Shown: positions 36,672 to 44,968 of the stretch, in pieces
Numbering within the stretch: position 1 is the first letter of the stretch
Layout: each line of letters opens with the position of its first letter
From: Syntrophobacter fumaroxidans MPOB
GTDB lineage: Bacteria; Desulfobacterota; Syntrophobacteria; Syntrophobacterales; Syntrophobacteraceae
Reading direction: 5' to 3'
Assembly (NCBI RefSeq): GCF_000014965.1
Contig: NC_008554.1
Location: 496,001 to 560,000 of the forward strand
Length of the DNA: 64,000 bases
Translations under genes and position numbers: made by a program
Notes under the pieces: model-generated
Databases searched by the model: none
Seen by the model: the letters and a program-made list of their open reading frames with translations, nothing else
Told to the model about the DNA's origin: nothing

Positions 36672-37087
36672 TTTGGGGTCAAACCTACACTTTTCACTTT
36701 TCACAATTCTCCATCACCCGGGGGTTCGCAACGAAGAACCAGGAACTCCCGGGCTGATGATATCCTCACACCACACGAATGGCCATACCCTGCGGGCACG
36801 CTCGAACGAGATGAAGAGCGGCCCCGCCGCTGCGTGACCCGAAGCCCCCCGATCCTATCTTCCATATCATTTGCCGATTGTCCGGCCGATAAGTTCCGGA
36901 AGCCTCAGGGACGGATCTGCGGGACCGAAGCATCGCGCCTGCGCGGCAGAAGGGGCGGGCCCAGGTATTTCCCAAATACCATAAGTGTTATTGACAACCC
37001 ATAGGCGCTTTCTTAGCTTGTTTTTTAACTGAGATCGAGTCCTATCTCTCCATCACTTGAAAATACTCCCTTACCTGCAGGTGGTGT
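36672..37087. promoter_or_regulatory. Promoter region of the Rieske/cytochrome b operon, with a dyad operator candidate
   Basis: Near the end of a 416-base gap, TTGACA (36991-36996) and TAGCTT (37014-37019) are spaced by 17 bases. A perfect 7-base dyad, GGTATTT-CCC-AAATACC at 36964-36980, lies ten bases upstream of the -35 box and may bind a regulator. The remaining upstream part has no coding character. Confidence 0.45.
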
Positions 37088-37588
37088 ATGGCTTCTGATA
37101 CAACCTGTGGTTATCCGGATGAAAGTATACGTCCCGGACGACGGGCTTTCATTAAATGCGCACTGCTCGCCGGGGCAACCGGAGTCCTCGCCGGGGTCCC
37201 TCTTCTCTCCTATGTTGCCGCTCCGGCGCTGAAAAAAGGGACGACCAGGTGGATCGATTTCGGACCGGTCGATCAGCTCAAACCGGGCGGGATCGAGATG
37301 CTGTCCTACGAATTCATGGTGAAGGACGGGTGGCTTGTGCTTCCTCAACGCGGCTTCGTCTGGGCCAAACTTGACAGCCCTGGCAAAATCACCGTTTTTT
37401 CATCGACCTGCACCCATCTTGCCTGCAACGTGATCTGGCGGAAGGAAAAGGGAATTTTCGAATGTCCCTGCCACAGCGGCCAATTCGATATCAATGGCCG
37501 ACCGATTGCCGGGCCCCCGACCAAACCGCTGGTTGCATGGGCTCACAAGGTGGAAGAAGGCAAACTGATGGTCTTAATGCCTGCCTGA
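37088..37588 (+). CDS. Rieske 2Fe-2S protein with Tat-type signal
   Basis: 166 residues. The N-terminus has a twin-arginine signal/anchor (GRRAFIK at 18-24, followed by a hydrophobic helix). The Rieske fold provides cluster ligands C108, H110 (CTHLAC) and C126, H129 (CPCH), with the structural disulfide pair C113/C128. This is the high-potential, bc1/b6f type with disulfide, anchored by its N-terminal helix on the periplasmic side. It is the first gene of a four-gene operon with cytochrome b, so it most likely takes electrons from quinol at the Qo site. Confidence 0.88.
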   Translation: MASDTTCGYPDESIRPGRRAFIKCALLAGATGVLAGVPLLSYVAAPALKKGTTRWIDFGPVDQLKPGGIEMLSYEFMVKDGWLVLPQRGFVWAKLDSPGKITVFSSTCTHLACNVIWRKEKGIFECPCHSGQFDINGRPIAGPPTKPLVAWAHKVEEGKLMVLMPA

Positions 37589-37618
37589 AGGGCCCACTCA
37601 CAAACAGAGGAGGACAAG

Positions 37619-38596
37619 ATGAAGACTCCGGCAATCTTATTGCTCTTCCTGGCTGTTTTAATCTGCGGGAACGCATTCATGGCGGATCTGGCCACCAGCG
37701 CGGCTATCGAGACGCTTGCGGCCGCCAAGGTGCCGAAAGGCCCGACTTCATTGGATGACCCGGTTTGGCAAAAGGCAAAACCCCTCGACATTCCCTTTGC
37801 GGGCAAAGAGAAGTTTGCCGGCAAGAAGGCGAACGTAATCACTCAGGCCGTCTACACCGACGACGAGATTTTTTTTCTCTTCAAGTGGAAGGATGCCACC
37901 AACAGTGTGACCAAAGGGGCGTGGCAGTTCGATGGTGAAAAATGGACCCATCTGAAAGGCGACGAGGATCGGATTTCGCTGCTCTTCGAGATCAATCGGA
38001 TCAACAACTTTGCCACCAAGGGGTGCGCTGTGACCTGCCACGGGGCCGCAGGAGCAGCGGTGAAGGACTTCAAATTCGCTACTGCATCGGCGGGTGAGAA
38101 GGGCGACCTGTGGCACTGGAAGGCGGCCCGCTCCGACCCGTACAAGTCCGCCGACGATGGGTGGTTGACCGCAGCCGGCGAAAAAACCGGTCGTAAGGAC
38201 GATGCCGGCGGCGGGGGCGATGCCCGCAACGAAACCGCCGATAAATCAAAGCCGCAATTCATGCAGGACCCCTCAAAGAAACCGTCCGCCCCCGGCGTAC
38301 TTCTTGCCGAAGACACGGTCGAGATTACCGATCATGGGAAATTCAAGGCCAACGATACCCTCACCTATCGGATGCCGAAGAAACCGTCCGGATCTCGAGC
38401 TGATATCAAGGCTGAAAGTCGTTACGCCGACGGAGGTTGGACGGTGATGCTCTCCCGCAAGCTGGACACCGGAAACGACGACGATGTCGCCTTCAACACC
38501 AAGAAGAAGTACAGCTTTGCCTTGGCGCTTTTCGACGATTCAATGGACTACGATTCCTATGACTCCGAAGCCCTGGTGCTCGAATTCGGCCGTTAG
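37619..38596 (+). CDS. Exported ethylbenzene-dehydrogenase-gamma-like haem protein 1 (CX3CH)
   Basis: 325 residues with an N-terminal signal peptide. It has the EB_dh/DMSO-reductase-gamma-type beta-sandwich haem domain (LDDPVWQKA, FFLFKWKDATNSV, GDEDRISLLFEINR). GCAVTCHG at 135-142 places two cysteines and a histidine as C136-x3-C140-H141, a CX3CH motif rather than CXXCH. A YRMPKKPSGSR segment near 260 offers the Met and Lys that ligate haem b in the known family (inference). GAGGAG precedes the ATG. It lies 30 bases after the Rieske gene and is a close paralogue of the next gene. Confidence 0.75.
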   Translation: MKTPAILLLFLAVLICGNAFMADLATSAAIETLAAAKVPKGPTSLDDPVWQKAKPLDIPFAGKEKFAGKKANVITQAVYTDDEIFFLFKWKDATNSVTKGAWQFDGEKWTHLKGDEDRISLLFEINRINNFATKGCAVTCHGAAGAAVKDFKFATASAGEKGDLWHWKAARSDPYKSADDGWLTAAGEKTGRKDDAGGGGDARNETADKSKPQFMQDPSKKPSAPGVLLAEDTVEITDHGKFKANDTLTYRMPKKPSGSRADIKAESRYADGGWTVMLSRKLDTGNDDDVAFNTKKKYSFALALFDDSMDYDSYDSEALVLEFGR

Positions 38597-38681
38597 TCGC
38601 ACCCCTCCAGAGAGGCTGAGGACTCCAGGCAAAGCCAGGCTGGCGGCCACAAATCGTGGTCGAGGACGAAGAGGAGAAGGC

Positions 38682-39686
38682 ATGAAAGCGGGGATTGCCA
38701 GGGCACTGACCTTGGTTCTGGTCGTTGCCCTCGGGGTGATTCTTACAGGACGCTGTCATTTGGAAGCGGCCGAGCCGTCGTGGGTCGTCACCGCCAAATA
38801 TCTCCAGAAGGCTCCAACCGGGCTGGATGATCCTGCCTGGCAACAGGTGCGCCCGGTCGAAGTCCGGTTGAAGGGCAGGGGAAGCTTTGCAGAAGAGGAA
38901 GTAACGGTGACCGCGATGGCCGCATATACCGCCGAAAGCATCTATTTTCTGTTCAAGTGGAAAGATCCTACGGAGAGCGTGGTCAAGCAATCCTGGAAAT
39001 TCGACGGCCAAAACTGGACCCACATGAAGGGCGACGAGGACCGGATTGCGCTACTTTTTGAGATCAGCCGGATCAACGGGTTCGCCACCAAGGGCTGCAC
39101 CGTGGTCTGCCACAGTCCCCCTGATGTTCCCAGCAAAGAATGGAAATTTGCCACCGAGACCCCCGCTGAAAAAGGGGACCTGTGGCATTGGAAGGCGGCC
39201 CGCTCCAACCCTTACCATCACGCCGATGACGGTTGGCTAACATTGGCCGACAACCCCTCCGGCTCCTATCGGACCACCGGGCGCAGAGCGGATGGCGGCG
39301 GCGGCGGCGACGTCAATAACGAAACCCCAGACAAGACCAGGCCCCTCTATATGCAGGACCCGTCGCGGATTCCTTCCGCGCCGGGCTTTCTGCTTTTTGA
39401 AGAAGCGGTCAATATTCCCGACGACGCGGTGTTCAAAGCGGGCGATATCATCCCATACCGCATGCCCAAGAAACCAGACGGTTCCCGCTCCGACGTGAAG
39501 GCCATCGGTCAATATGCCGACGGCGGTTGGACCGTCATGCTTTACCGAAAGCTCGACACGGGGCGCGAAGATGATGTAGCGTTTAATCCTCGCAAGGAAT
39601 ACAGCTTCGCCATGGCCGTATTCGACGACTCAGGCGATGATCATTCGAAGGCGACCCGGGCAATGATCCTGAGGTTCAGCCGCTGA
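38682..39686 (+). CDS. Exported ethylbenzene-dehydrogenase-gamma-like haem protein 2 (CX3CH)
   Basis: 334 residues from the ATG at 38682 (GAGGAGAAGG upstream), with a signal peptide (TLVLVVALGVILTG). It matches the previous protein over its whole length, including FLFKWKDPTESVVK, GDEDRIALLFEISR, the CX3CH motif (GCTVVCHS, C139-H144), the WHWKAARSNPY stretch and YRMPKKPDGSRSDVKA. The two copies arose by tandem duplication and have diverged, so they may form a heterodimer or an electron wire on the periplasmic side of the complex. Confidence 0.75.
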   Translation: MKAGIARALTLVLVVALGVILTGRCHLEAAEPSWVVTAKYLQKAPTGLDDPAWQQVRPVEVRLKGRGSFAEEEVTVTAMAAYTAESIYFLFKWKDPTESVVKQSWKFDGQNWTHMKGDEDRIALLFEISRINGFATKGCTVVCHSPPDVPSKEWKFATETPAEKGDLWHWKAARSNPYHHADDGWLTLADNPSGSYRTTGRRADGGGGGDVNNETPDKTRPLYMQDPSRIPSAPGFLLFEEAVNIPDDAVFKAGDIIPYRMPKKPDGSRSDVKAIGQYADGGWTVMLYRKLDTGREDDVAFNPRKEYSFAMAVFDDSGDDHSKATRAMILRFSR

Positions 39687-39710
39687 AAGGACTGGGTGAA
39701 AGGAAATATA

Positions 39711-40787
39711 ATGAACGGCACAGGACAATCGTCAGGGAAGCTGCTCAACCGTCTTGCCCTGGACGGCTATGCGGAACGACTCTGCGCTGTGCGCGTGGCG
39801 AGCGATGCCTTCGGGTGGACGCGTTTTTGCGGATCATTGAGTCTGGTGCTGGTGGTCATGCTCTTTCTGAGCGGGGCCTTTCTGATGTTCTACTATTCAC
39901 CTACCCCCGGCGCAGCCTACGACAGCGTGGACTTTGCTCAGTTCTCGGTGCCCTTCGGGGATATCGTCCGGGGCGTACACTATTATGCATGGAACCTGCT
40001 TCTCGTTGTCCTGGGACTCCACCTGGCGGGGACTTTCCTCACCGCAGCCTACCAAGCCCCGAGGCAGTTCGTCTGGATTTCGGGGGTACTGATCATGTTG
40101 GTCGTGCCGCTTTTCATCATTACAGGCGATCTCTTGCCGTGGGACCAGAAGGGCTACTGGACGACCCAGGTTCGCAACAGCATCATCTCGTCCATCCCGG
40201 TGGTCGGCGACTTGACGCTGCGCCTGTTGCAGGGAGGGCCCCGGACAGGAATCGTCACGCTCACCCGGTTTTACGTACTGCACTGCCTCTTCCTGCCGTC
40301 TCTACTCGTAGCCCTGATTGTCATTCACCTTCATTTTCTGGCGCATCGGGGGTTATCGGAACCGCTCAGGGAAGGCAAGACGGACCGAGGATGCATCCCC
40401 CTGGTCCCGGATCTGATCAACCGTTGGCTCCTATTGTTCGCAGCCGTGGCGGTGGTTCTCGGCCTGGTGTCCGCGTACTGGCCGGCCCCCCTTGACAGCC
40501 CGGCAGATCCCACGGATTCCGCCTACGTGCCCAAGCCCGAGTGGTGGGTCCTGGCGCTGAATCAACTGGTCAGTATCTTCAAAGGCCCCTTCATGTTCAT
40601 CGGCACGGCTGTTATCCCCGGGGGCCTGGCCGCGCTGCTGATAGCCCTGCCGTTCCTCGACCGTTCCCCCTCCCGTCACCCGGCAAAACGAAAAACGGTG
40701 ATGGTTTTGGGGGTCATAATGCTGATCTTGCTCTCAGGTCTTTCCCTCCTGGGCTATATTGAACACTTCATGACTCCGCGCCCGTGA
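39711..40787 (+). CDS. Cytochrome b (b6-type with fused subunit-IV-like part)
   Basis: 358 residues, about eight membrane helices. Two haem b pairs are placed at H90/H104 (HX13H) and H191/H206 (HX14H), the cytochrome b6 spacing. An FLAHRGLSEPL loop follows helix D as in b6. The Qo-site PEWY motif is present as PEWW at 276-279, placed where subunit IV carries it, so b6 and part of subunit IV are fused. The ATG at 39711 has AAAGGAA five bases away. It is the last gene of the operon, 24 bases after the second haem protein. Confidence 0.9.
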   Translation: MNGTGQSSGKLLNRLALDGYAERLCAVRVASDAFGWTRFCGSLSLVLVVMLFLSGAFLMFYYSPTPGAAYDSVDFAQFSVPFGDIVRGVHYYAWNLLLVVLGLHLAGTFLTAAYQAPRQFVWISGVLIMLVVPLFIITGDLLPWDQKGYWTTQVRNSIISSIPVVGDLTLRLLQGGPRTGIVTLTRFYVLHCLFLPSLLVALIVIHLHFLAHRGLSEPLREGKTDRGCIPLVPDLINRWLLLFAAVAVVLGLVSAYWPAPLDSPADPTDSAYVPKPEWWVLALNQLVSIFKGPFMFIGTAVIPGGLAALLIALPFLDRSPSRHPAKRKTVMVLGVIMLILLSGLSLLGYIEHFMTPRP

Positions 40788-41512
40788 GGCCTCACCATCC
40801 ATCCTCCGGTTTCTCTCGTCAAAGAACTCGGGAAGCAAGGCAGACCTATCCCTGCTCGCATTTGTTTACGGGTGGTCAAGATCAAGGCTCATCCGGCAAA
40901 CGCTCACCCGGATAGCCGATAAAAGAAAATGGACATGCCAGGACCCTGTTGTTTGAGGGCAATCGAACCATACGGAGGAAGCCCAAGAGCATGTTCACGT
41001 CGATGCTTGACCGCGCTTTTGGGCTGAAGGGTGTTGAGCACGAGGCCACGTGGATTATGGAGGCACCTGCACAACGGACAATTTTCGATCATTCCGTGCA
41101 TCCCGCGCGGGCGGTTCACTGCGCTCTTCACAATGCCCCGCACCCTGTTCGGATGGCATGTGCCTGTGTGGCGCGATGATTATCCTCTTCGGGGCGAATC
41201 TCTCCATAACTGTTCGGATCGGGCGTTCGCCCGCGTCGCGTGTCTTTTGATTCAAGTCACCGAATCGCTCGTCCGGTTCCGCGGGGACTCGGATCCGGCG
41301 GGCGCGTGCCTTCAGGACCCGGCGTTCGTGCGGGCCCGGTCCCCGGGGTTCCCGCCTTCGATGGAAAGCCTTCCCACAAAATACCGTCCGAAAACCACGT
41401 CCTTCGAAAACCATTGACACCATGATCCCAATATTTTAAGCATTCGTTTGAATTCGGGATTCGTTTGAATTCGAATATCTTTCCGGCAGGGGGTTATCAA
41501 CCGGGTGACGGC
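40788..41512. other. Gene-free stretch with a degenerate dispersed repeat
   Basis: 725 bases. A minus-strand stretch around 41085-41140 translates as CEERSE-PPARDARNDR, the tell-tale frame of the common ATTGCGAGGAGCGAAGCGA interspersed repeat of deltaproteobacteria, here in eroded form. A 62-codon frame from 40991 has a ribosome site but runs straight through that repeat and is not called. The TetR promoter and operator candidates are at its right end. Confidence 0.5.
41414..41473 (+). promoter_or_regulatory. TetR gene promoter with direct-repeat operator candidate
   Basis: TTGACA (41414-41419) and TAAGCA (41437-41442) are 17 bases apart. Immediately after, the 15-base sequence ATTCGTTTGAATTCG occurs twice (41442-41456 and 41459-41473) with a 17-base period; each copy contains a TTGAATTC half-palindrome. 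Position and symmetry fit an autoregulatory operator of the TetR protein. Confidence 0.45.
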
Positions 41513-42175
41513 ATGGGCATGCTGAAAGGCGGCGGCAGGAGCGCAGACACCAGGGAACGGCTGCTCGAAGCGGCCGGGGAGACGTTCGCGGCGCGCGGGT
41601 TCCGCGATGCCACGGTGCGGGAGATCTCCCGGCGGGCCGGGGTGAACGTCGCCGCCGTGAATTACTACTTTGGGGACAAGGAAGGACTCTATTCGGCGGT
41701 CCTCAAGTACACGCTGGATTCGGCACTGAAGAAATATCCGCCCGATCTGGGCCTCGACGGCGACGCGACGGCCGAGGACAGGCTTTACGCGTTCATCCGT
41801 TCCATGCTCTACCGGGTCACGGATGAAGGGCGGCCGGCGTGGCACGGCAAACTGATGATCAGGGAAATCGCACAGCCCACGAAAGCGCTCGACGAAATGG
41901 TGCTGACGGGGTTCGGCCCGTTGCACAGGAGCCTGATGTCCATCGTCCGGGAGCTTGCGGGGGCGGGCGGGGACGAGGAGCAAATCCGGCTTTGCGCGAT
42001 GAGCATCCTCGGCCAGTGTCTGTACTATCACCTGTGCCGGCCGGTGCTCAAGGCACTGTATGCCCAGTCTTTCGACGTTCCCGAAATCGAACGGCTGGCG
42101 GGGCACATCATGCGCTTTTCACTGAACGGATTGAGGGTACTGCAGGCGAAAACGGACAATCCGCGCATGGGTTGA
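41513..42175 (+). CDS. TetR/CecR-family transcriptional regulator
   Basis: 220 residues. The N-terminal helix-turn-helix is clear (TRERLLEAAGETFAARGF, then VREISRRAGVNVAAVNYYFGDKEGLY). The C-terminal domain (WHGKLMIREIAQPTKALDEMV) matches the CecR/YbiH-type ligand domain. Such regulators usually control efflux genes; here an RND outer-membrane gene starts 218 bases downstream. The ATG at 41513 is chosen; the ribosome site is modest. Confidence 0.85.
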   Translation: MGMLKGGGRSADTRERLLEAAGETFAARGFRDATVREISRRAGVNVAAVNYYFGDKEGLYSAVLKYTLDSALKKYPPDLGLDGDATAEDRLYAFIRSMLYRVTDEGRPAWHGKLMIREIAQPTKALDEMVLTGFGPLHRSLMSIVRELAGAGGDEEQIRLCAMSILGQCLYYHLCRPVLKALYAQSFDVPEIERLAGHIMRFSLNGLRVLQAKTDNPRMG

Positions 42176-42392
42176 AACGCGGGAGATGCTGAGTGGGGTA
42201 GGGCTCCGGCGCAATTGACCCCGGCCGGGAGATACCCCGGATTCCCCTGCGTCGGGCGACGATCCATGCACGACGGGTTGCCCGGTTTTCAGCGGCCCGC
42301 CGGGGGCGGGGAGGCCGAACACGCCGCGTGAAAAGAAGACTGAATTGATCCGAGTGGCCCACCGGGCACGGGAGGGCGAATGGAGCCAGGCG

Positions 42393-43931
42393 ATGATTGA
42401 CCTTCAGGGAATGAAGCGGTTTCGGTGGACCCGGAGCCTGATACTGGGGCTGGTCGCCGTAGTCGGCGGATGCATGGTGGGCCCGAATTACAGGACGCCG
42501 CCCTCGGAGATGCCCGGACAGTGGAGCGAGGAGCCCAAGGGGGTCGAAGTCGCCGCGGCGCCTGACATTTCGCGATGGTGGACCCTCTTTGAGGACCCGA
42601 AGCTGAACGACCTCATCGAACGGGCGGTCCGCGCGAACAAGGATCTGAAAATCGCCGCGGCCCGGGTCCGGGAAGCCCGCGCCCAGCGGGGCGTGACCGC
42701 GGCGGATCTTTTCCCCACGGTGAACGCGGACGGGAGTTATGTGTACAGCCAGAAGAGCCTGACCACCACGAATCCGCCGCTCGTGTCCTCGGGAAGCAGC
42801 CCCGCGGCAACCGTCGGCGGAGTCTCAACCGGCTCGACCAACCTTTTCCAGGTCGGGTTCGACGCCGGCTGGGAACTGGACCTGTGGGGGGGCACGCGGC
42901 GCGCGGTGGAAGCCGCGGACGCCAATCTCGCCGCCAGCGTGGAAAACCTCCGGGGCGTCCTGGTGACGCTGGTCTCCGACGTCGCGGTGAGCTACATGCA
43001 GATTCGCGGCTTTCAACTCCGCCTGGGGATCGCCCGGAACAACATCGCCTCGCAGCGGCAGACCCTGGAGTTGACCGAGGCGCGGTTCGAGGCGGGTTTG
43101 AGCAGCGAACTGGCCGTCGCGCAGCAGAAGGCGCAACTCGCGGCCACCGAAGCCACGGTTCCGGCCTTTGAGAGCGGCATGCGGCAGGCCATCCACCAAC
43201 TCGGCGTGCTCCTTGGCGGCAAGCCGGAATTGCTGCTCGAAGAGCTTCTCGAGGAGGAGCCGATACCGCCCGTGCCGCCCGGCGTGCCTGCCGGGTTGCC
43301 TTCCGACCTGCTGCGGCAGCGGCCCGACATCCGCGCATCCGAAAGGCAGCTTGCGGCGGCAACCGCAAGCATCGGCGTGGCCACGGCGCAGCTTTTTCCG
43401 CAATTCAGCCTGACCGGCACGGTGGGACAGCAGAGCATGTTTTCATCGAAATGGTTCACGCCCGGCAGCAACTACTTCAGCATCGGTCCTTCGGTGAGTT
43501 GGGCGATTTTCGATGCCGGCAGGATCCGGTGGAATATCAAGGTGCAGGACGCCCGCCAGGAGCAGGCTTTCCACACGTACGAAAAGACGATTCTCGTGGC
43601 TCTGAAGGATGTGGAGGATGCCCTGATCGCGTACTCCAAGGAACAGGATACCCGGGAGTCCCTCAAGCTTGCAGTGGATTCGAACCGGCGTGCATACGAC
43701 ATTTCCTACGAACTGTACGCAAAGGGACTCGTGGACTTCCTCAACGTGCTCGACGCCCAGCGCAACCTCTTTGTCACGCAGGATCAATACGCTCAAAGTA
43801 CCCTTCGGGTGTCCGCCGATCTCGTGGCCCTGTACAAGGCCCTCGGGGGCGGATGGGATGTGCCGCCCGAAGCAGCCGCCCGTCCGGTGGCTCGGAATGC
43901 TCCCGAGAACCCGGTCGGCCAGGGGCAATAA
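42393..43931 (+). CDS. RND efflux outer-membrane lipoprotein (NodT/OprM type)
   Basis: 512 residues with a lipoprotein signal ending in VVGGC, then GPNYRTPP, the standard start of OprM/NodT factors. Two TolC-type repeats follow (a DLFPTVNADGSYVYSQ segment; LDLWGG near the first coiled coil; GVATAQLFPQFSLTG in the second half). It forms the trimeric exit duct for the adaptor and pump encoded at 46359-50746. ATG 42393 is used; ATG 42411 is possible. Confidence 0.88.
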   Translation: MIDLQGMKRFRWTRSLILGLVAVVGGCMVGPNYRTPPSEMPGQWSEEPKGVEVAAAPDISRWWTLFEDPKLNDLIERAVRANKDLKIAAARVREARAQRGVTAADLFPTVNADGSYVYSQKSLTTTNPPLVSSGSSPAATVGGVSTGSTNLFQVGFDAGWELDLWGGTRRAVEAADANLAASVENLRGVLVTLVSDVAVSYMQIRGFQLRLGIARNNIASQRQTLELTEARFEAGLSSELAVAQQKAQLAATEATVPAFESGMRQAIHQLGVLLGGKPELLLEELLEEEPIPPVPPGVPAGLPSDLLRQRPDIRASERQLAAATASIGVATAQLFPQFSLTGTVGQQSMFSSKWFTPGSNYFSIGPSVSWAIFDAGRIRWNIKVQDARQEQAFHTYEKTILVALKDVEDALIAYSKEQDTRESLKLAVDSNRRAYDISYELYAKGLVDFLNVLDAQRNLFVTQDQYAQSTLRVSADLVALYKALGGGWDVPPEAAARPVARNAPENPVGQGQ

Positions 43932-43970
43932 TGCCCATCGCCATTTCATGAGAACGGGAGACGGATCGCC

Positions 43971-44933
43971 ATGCCGCCTACAAAAGAGAAACTGCTGGAG
44001 ATGCTTCGTTCCATGCTCCTCACGCGCCGCTTCGAGGAGAAACTCACGGAACTCTGCCAAATCGAGGGCAAGGTGCCCGGCATGATGATTCTGTGCACCG
44101 GTCAGGAAGCGGTTGCGGCCGGCGTGTGCGCCGCGCTCGAACCGCAGGACGTGATCGTGCCCAATCATCGCAGCCACGGGCACCTGCTGGCCAGGGGAGC
44201 CGATCCCAACGCCCTCATGGCCGAGTGTTTCGGCAAACGCACCGGGTTCAACAAGGGCAAGAGCGGTACCCTGCACGTGGCGGTGCCCGAGGTGAATGCG
44301 CTCTGCACCACCACGGTGGTCGGAGGCGGCATTCCCATAGCCGCCGGCGTTGCCTTCGCTCAGAAGTACAGGAAGCAGAAGAACGTCACGGTTTGCTTTT
44401 TCGGCGACGGGGCCGCCGATGAGGGCTCCTTTCATGAGGCCTTGAATCTGGCCGCGCTGTGGGACCTCCCGGTTCTTTTCGTGTGTGAGAACAACCTGTA
44501 TGCGGGGGCGCAACGCTACGAGGAGCACACGAAGATCAGGGACATGGCCGACCGGGCGGTCGCCTACGGCATTCCGGGAATCGTGGTGGACGGCAATGAC
44601 GCCAGGGTGGTCTACGCGGCCGCGGAAAGAGCGAGGGCGAGGGCTGTTGCGGGTGAAGGTCCCAGCCTGATCGAATGCAAGACGTATCGCTGCCGCGGCC
44701 ACGGCGAGAGCGATCACCAACTGTATCAGCCCCCGGAGGAAATCGCCTCGTGGAAGGAGCGCTGCCCCCTCCCGAGGCTGCGGGATGAGGTTTTGGCGCA
44801 GGAATTGCTCGATGAGAAAGCGCTGAAGTCGATGGAGGACGAAATTTCGAGGATTGTCGAAGACGCGGTGCGTTTTGCCGAGGAAAGCCCCTGGCCCGAT
44901 CCGGAAGATGCCCTGTCGGACGTATACGTATAA
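43971..44933 (+). CDS. Thiamine-diphosphate dehydrogenase E1 alpha subunit (pyruvate/acetoin type)
   Basis: 320 residues. The ThDP-binding motif GDGAADEGSFHEALNLAALWDLPVLFVCENN-type block (GDG to NN, about 144-172) is complete. RRFEEKLTELC near the start and TYRCRGHGESDHQLY near 240 match E1 alpha of the pyruvate/acetoin dehydrogenase group. With E1 beta it decarboxylates a 2-oxo acid or cleaves acetoin, normally passing the acyl group to a lipoyl E2. No E2, E3 or lipoate gene is nearby. GGAGA precedes the ATG. Confidence 0.88.
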   Translation: MPPTKEKLLEMLRSMLLTRRFEEKLTELCQIEGKVPGMMILCTGQEAVAAGVCAALEPQDVIVPNHRSHGHLLARGADPNALMAECFGKRTGFNKGKSGTLHVAVPEVNALCTTTVVGGGIPIAAGVAFAQKYRKQKNVTVCFFGDGAADEGSFHEALNLAALWDLPVLFVCENNLYAGAQRYEEHTKIRDMADRAVAYGIPGIVVDGNDARVVYAAAERARARAVAGEGPSLIECKTYRCRGHGESDHQLYQPPEEIASWKERCPLPRLRDEVLAQELLDEKALKSMEDEISRIVEDAVRFAEESPWPDPEDALSDVYV

Positions 44934-44968
44934 CGGAGACCAATCACGGATCGCGCGGGAGGTGAATC

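Noticed and set aside
40991-41179. 62-codon frame with a ribosome site
   Set aside because: It runs through a degenerate interspersed repeat and ends in repeat-derived residues, so coding is not supported.
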